Assembly: GCA_021108055.1 (NCBI GenBank)
Contig: JAIORR010000147.1
Coordinates: 1-8,323 of the forward strand
DNA length: 8,323 bases
DNA from: Candidatus Cloacimonadota bacterium
GTDB lineage: Bacteria > Cloacimonadota > Cloacimonadia > Cloacimonadales > TCS61
Reading direction: 5' to 3'
The first letter of the stretch is position 1, and every line of letters starts with the position of its first letter. The notes below the pieces were generated by a model that ran no database searches, was not told the origin of the DNA, and saw nothing but the letters and a program-made list of their open reading frames with translations. Positions 5,288 through 8,323 of this stretch are shown here, piece by piece. Both the position numbers and the translations under genes were made by a program.

Positions 5288-8140
5288 TCATTTCATAATT
5301 TCTTTTCTAATTCTATCATAAGCAGCTTTCACAACAGGGCTGCATTCACTTTCCATTTTTATATCCAGCCACTTCCTGCAAGCATCATCACCCATGCGGT
5401 ATAAAGCTTCTACAGATTCCGCCCGCACAAGGTCATTCCGACAATCTACAAGTTCTTCAAATAGTTCATAGGAGATCAGATCGATCTCTTCATATTCTGT
5501 GCTGTCAGGAAAACTTTTTATCATATCAGCAAGCGTACACACACCAAGTTCGGGATATAATGAATTTTTGCTTTTTATATAATCAAGAAGTGCAAGAGCA
5601 CTTCGAGTATCGGAATATTTTTTTAAAGCAGACATCGAAGCAGAGCGAACAGTAAACATCGGATCGTCCAAAGCTTGAATAAGCGTGGGAACAGCTCTTT
5701 CGTCTTTCAATTTCTTCAATGCTTTAACCACGTTTATCCTGCAAAGTTCCCTTTCATCGTTGATATATTCGGTAATGGGAATGGTGGCTCTTTTATCTTC
5801 AATATTTCCAAGTGCAGAAATAATGCTTATTCTGAGTTTCTTATATTTTTTCTTTTTAAGCATTTTCAAAAACGGTTCCACAGCTTTCATATATTTGGTT
5901 TTTCCTAACAGCCAGACAGCGTTTTTCTGAACGAATCTGTTCTTATCTTTTATCTTTTCCAGTAGAAGCGGAGCAATCGAATCGGGATAGGTTTCTGCAA
6001 TGTTTTCTATCAATCTCAATTCCAGGCTGCTGGAAGTTCCAAGCTTATTAATACAGACATAATTAACAGCTTCCATTCCTTTTGCAAAAAAGGCTTTCTT
6101 TGCTCTTGCCACTTTTTCTTTATTGCTTCCAACTTCCCATAGAGATGCTTCTTTATAAAGTTCTTCGGCAGTTCTCAAACTATCTTTTGCTGTCAGGATA
6201 ATTTCTTCAATTTCATCTTCTTCCCCGCCTGAAACAACATCTCTATCGAGGTCTATTCCAATTCCCCAATTTTGTTGTATCCAGATGTTTCCATTATCTG
6301 CCAGTGTGTTTCGCGGATACACATCCCTGCCTTCCAGGTCCAGGAATATCCCGCAGCCTGCAAAGTCGCGCGACCAGCGCACAGAACCCAGACTGAATTT
6401 TTCCCAGGTGGAATACATGTCTGCTCCAAGCTTATCTATAAATAGAGCAAAAGAATTTGTTAATGATACTCCATAACCACCGGAAACAATGTAGTTATCA
6501 TCACCTTCATCGTCGATGAGCATGCCCACAGAAAGATCGTGAGCTGTGCCGCCCACAACGCCGTTTCGTGAATGATACTGGTCGTCTCCACCTCGATCCC
6601 ACAGTGCACCAAGAGAGAGATGGATACCTGCTCCCTGAGCATATTGAGCAGCATTATAAGAATCATTTCCACCACCATCTATCAAAATACCGAGCGAATA
6701 CCAGTAAGACGAACCTTCGCAGAAAACCTCTCCATCGTAGAAATCATTACCATCGAGGTCGTACAGAACGCCAATGCCGCCGCCAGCCCGTGGACGCCAT
6801 CCCATTCCGAAGCCATGACTGAAAGATTTGTAATCTTCCGGCAAAAGCGGAGCATGCAGATATGCACCACCGGTTCTGTAAGAATCATCTCCGCCGGCAT
6901 CACGAAGCATTCCAAAACCAAAGGTTCCGCCCATTCCCTGTGCCCAGAGTTTTGCAAAATACCTGTCATCTCCATTTCCATTATCGATAAGTAAGCCTGT
7001 TCCAATGTGTCCGCTGCCCTCAGAAAAAAATCCTGCCCGGTAATCATCATATCCGTCATTATCATATAACAGACCGATCCCGAAAAAACCAACACCCTGA
7101 GAATAATTGAAACCCTGATAAATATCGTCTCCACGGCAGTCTATTAACGTTCCAATTCCCAGAAAACCCGCACCCTGATCTATTGCCTTCTCTCCTGAAA
7201 GGTAAATATCATTTCCCGATAGATCCAGAACCAGAGAATATGGATTTCCAAGCTCACCCACAGCACCACCGGCACGGCAGCGATAAACATCGTTCCCACC
7301 GACATCGATGATAACTGCAAAATCTTTTGAATATGTATTACTGCCTTCTCCACCAATTACCATTTCACCGAATTCTGTTTGCCGATAATATAGAACGTTG
7401 CCTTCCACACCCGGAATATTTTCCTTCATCGGTTCAAAGCTGATATTATCAATACCTCTCTTAAGTTTCCATACAGCATCCAGAAATATAAGACCGGCTT
7501 TTGTTAAGGAAGTTCTATTCAGTTTTTTAATAATATCCAATATTCTGTCTTCATCTACCGTACGGGATGTATCTACAAATGCACCGAACTCATACTGGAG
7601 AGATCCTTTTAATTCAACATTCAAAGTATCTTCGTCTTCTCCCCACATATTCGGAGCATTCATCAGAAGATCGTGTAGTTCAAGCGAATCCAGATTGGAA
7701 TAAAATTCTCTGCGGTAAGGTTCTGCCTTCCTGATTGCATGAAGTAAATACTTGAAAGGATGTTGCGGATCGAGCTTATTTTTTTTCAAAAGTTTATCAA
7801 TTTTTTTTTCTTCAACTTCAGAATCGATCTGAACCGAGATATATTTAAGCATACCGACCGGATCGTTCGAATTTTCATCTGCTGCCTGAACAGTACCTTC
7901 CACGTATTCGGAAAGTTCAAGCGGATTCTTTAGAAGATGATCTACTATTTTTAATTTGAACGTATCATCAACTGCCCAGGCTTTTTCAAAGCCCAATTCT
8001 TCTTTTGTCAAATGCAGGTAGTTCAAACATGAATCGATCATAGCGGTACTCAACGAATCCAGCATCTGTGCATGCGAAATGAATGGAATTAAGATGAAAG
8101 CGCAAAATATGAAAATAAGTTGCCACTTCTTTTGCAGCAT
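5288..8140 (-). CDS. Exported protein with 12 GDDxY beta-solenoid-like repeats and C-terminal HEAT repeats
   Basis: A 950-residue protein of unknown function. Residues 1-24 form a signal peptide (KK at 4-5, hydrophobic 8-21, likely cleavage after SHA at 24). No cysteine follows the cleavage site, so it is not an obvious lipoprotein. Residues 25-265 are charged and look helical, without a motif I know. Residues 282-608 contain twelve G-[D/N/x]-D-x-Y motifs about 27 residues apart, with intervening QGxG and GxLxD elements; this resembles a beta-helix/solenoid, perhaps metal-binding through its Asp ladder. An acidic stretch (EEDEIEE, 640-646) leads into a C-terminal region of HEAT-type repeats (about 705-945). 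Repeated R-x-x-x-[VS]-x-A-L-x-x-[LY] helices have arginines at 770, 801 and 832, i.e. 31 residues apart. HEAT repeats usually mediate protein-protein contacts. The ATG at 8138-8140 has GGAG (8148-8151) seven bases upstream. It heads a likely two-gene operon with the tricorn-type protease. It has no catalytic motif and no type IX secretion tail that I can see. Confidence 0.9.
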   Translation of the reverse strand: MLQKKWQLIFIFCAFILIPFISHAQMLDSLSTAMIDSCLNYLHLTKEELGFEKAWAVDDTFKLKIVDHLLKNPLELSEYVEGTVQAADENSNDPVGMLKYISVQIDSEVEEKKIDKLLKKNKLDPQHPFKYLLHAIRKAEPYRREFYSNLDSLELHDLLMNAPNMWGEDEDTLNVELKGSLQYEFGAFVDTSRTVDEDRILDIIKKLNRTSLTKAGLIFLDAVWKLKRGIDNISFEPMKENIPGVEGNVLYYRQTEFGEMVIGGEGSNTYSKDFAVIIDVGGNDVYRCRAGGAVGELGNPYSLVLDLSGNDIYLSGEKAIDQGAGFLGIGTLIDCRGDDIYQGFNYSQGVGFFGIGLLYDNDGYDDYRAGFFSEGSGHIGTGLLIDNGNGDDRYFAKLWAQGMGGTFGFGMLRDAGGDDSYRTGGAYLHAPLLPEDYKSFSHGFGMGWRPRAGGGIGVLYDLDGNDFYDGEVFCEGSSYWYSLGILIDGGGNDSYNAAQYAQGAGIHLSLGALWDRGGDDQYHSRNGVVGGTAHDLSVGMLIDDEGDDNYIVSGGYGVSLTNSFALFIDKLGADMYSTWEKFSLGSVRWSRDFAGCGIFLDLEGRDVYPRNTLADNGNIWIQQNWGIGIDLDRDVVSGGEEDEIEEIILTAKDSLRTAEELYKEASLWEVGSNKEKVARAKKAFFAKGMEAVNYVCINKLGTSSSLELRLIENIAETYPDSIAPLLLEKIKDKNRFVQKNAVWLLGKTKYMKAVEPFLKMLKKKKYKKLRISIISALGNIEDKRATIPITEYINDERELCRINVVKALKKLKDERAVPTLIQALDDPMFTVRSASMSALKKYSDTRSALALLDYIKSKNSLYPELGVCTLADMIKSFPDSTEYEEIDLISYELFEELVDCRNDLVRAESVEALYRMGDDACRKWLDIKMESECSPVVKAAYDRIRKEIMK
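6317..7297 (-). repeat. Twelve-copy 27-residue (81-base) protein repeat array
   Basis: The motif tyrosines fall at residues 286, 313, 341, 367, 394, 421, 468, 495, 522, 550, 576 and 608 of the 950-residue protein. The spacings are 27, 28, 26, 27, 27, 47, 27, 27, 28, 26 and 32. A typical unit is GDDxY, then 6-7 variable residues, then [Q/E]G-x-[G/S], then a G-x-[G]-x-L-x-D stretch leading into the next unit. The one long interval holds an extra 20 or so residues between units 6 and 7. The DNA copies have diverged widely, so this is an old, selected protein repeat rather than a recent tandem duplication. A degenerate extra copy (GSNTY, 266-270) may precede the array. Confidence 0.88.
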
Positions 8141-8163
8141 ATTCGTTCTCCGGTTTTTTGCCG

Positions 8164-8191
8164 ATTAATGATAGTGGTTTTTTTTCGTCAA
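8164..8191 (-). promoter_or_regulatory. Possible promoter of the repeat-protein/protease operon
   Basis: On the minus strand TTGACG (8186-8191) matches five of six bases of the sigma-70 -35 consensus. After a 16-base spacer containing an A8 tract, ATTAAT (8164-8169) matches four of six of the -10 consensus. A start of transcription near 8157 would give a short leader ending in the GGAG ribosome binding site at 8148-8151. Promoter rules differ between phyla and the taxonomy is uncertain, so this is only a candidate. Confidence 0.35.
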
Positions 8192-8323
8192 ATGAAAAAA
8201 GTAAATCGATAACTTTATCCGGATTTTCAAACAGAAGAAATTACCTTGAAAGGATCGATTCAAAAACCCTAACCCAGATAAACTGGAAAATACAAATCTC
8301 AAAAAAAACAAAATCCAAATAAA

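Noticed and set aside
6572..6994. Plus-strand open frame of 140 codons antisense to the solenoid region
   Set aside because: It lies entirely within a well-supported coding repeat array, and repetitive codon patterns create antisense open frames easily. Its translation has no recognisable family or domain.
6682..7134. Minus-strand open frame of 150 codons in another frame of the solenoid region
   Set aside because: It is an out-of-frame reading of the 81-base repeats. The in-frame reading gives the regular GDDxY units.
6317..7297. RTX (hemolysin-type calcium-binding) repeats
   Set aside because: RTX repeats are glycine-rich nonapeptides of GGxGxDxUx type. Here the period is about 27 residues and the motif is G-[D/N]-D-x-Y followed by QGxG, so the resemblance is limited to Asp/Gly richness.
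8273..8287. Small hairpin CCAG-ATAAA-CTGG near the right edge
   Set aside because: The stem is only four base pairs with no extension and no T-run, so it is likely chance in this AT-rich spacer.

Overview
The window holds four real protein-coding genes in two convergent pairs. It has no RNA genes, insertion sequences or CRISPR array that I could find. The organism looks like a Gram-negative-type bacterium with low to moderate GC. Start sites carry purine-rich Shine-Dalgarno sequences, and the two large right-hand proteins have export signals. An exported tricorn-type protease beside a very large exported repeat protein suggests a member of the Fibrobacterota-Chlorobiota-Bacteroidota (FCB) or Cloacimonadota-like bacteria. 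That placement is a low-confidence inference, because there is no phylogenetic marker here.

Left part (1-2001, + strand): two tightly packed genes. The first encodes a protein I recognise as sce7725-family. The second encodes a RES-domain protein with an N-terminal zinc-finger-like CxxC...CxxC pair and a probable helical HEPN-type region. The gap between them is 2 bases, and the second gene has no visible ribosome binding site, so they are probably translationally coupled. The same stop-TT-ATG arrangement occurs at the left edge (36-43), which hints that a third upstream gene of the same operon was cut off. RES domains are known from toxin modules that destroy NAD+, so this cassette is a plausible defence or toxin unit. 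It is noticeably richer in A+T than the rest of the window.

Middle (2002-2095): a 94-base convergent gap with no convincing terminator.

Right part (2096-8140, - strand): two large genes reading leftwards from a possible promoter at 8164-8191. The first in transcription order encodes a 950-residue exported protein. It contains twelve copies of a strikingly regular repeat of about 27 residues built around G-[D/N]-D-x-Y, followed by HEAT repeats. About 99 bases downstream lies a tricorn-type S41 protease (1030 residues from the preferred start) with a signal peptide, beta-propeller, C1, PDZ and catalytic domains and apparently intact catalytic residues. The gap between them carries a perfect 10-bp inverted repeat with a common dyad axis. 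The two exported proteins are probably co-expressed and may act in the same envelope or extracellular process, but the sequence does not prove a functional link.

The most interesting items are the sce7725/RES cassette without a recognisable Xre-type antitoxin, and the solenoid-plus-HEAT protein paired with a tricorn protease.
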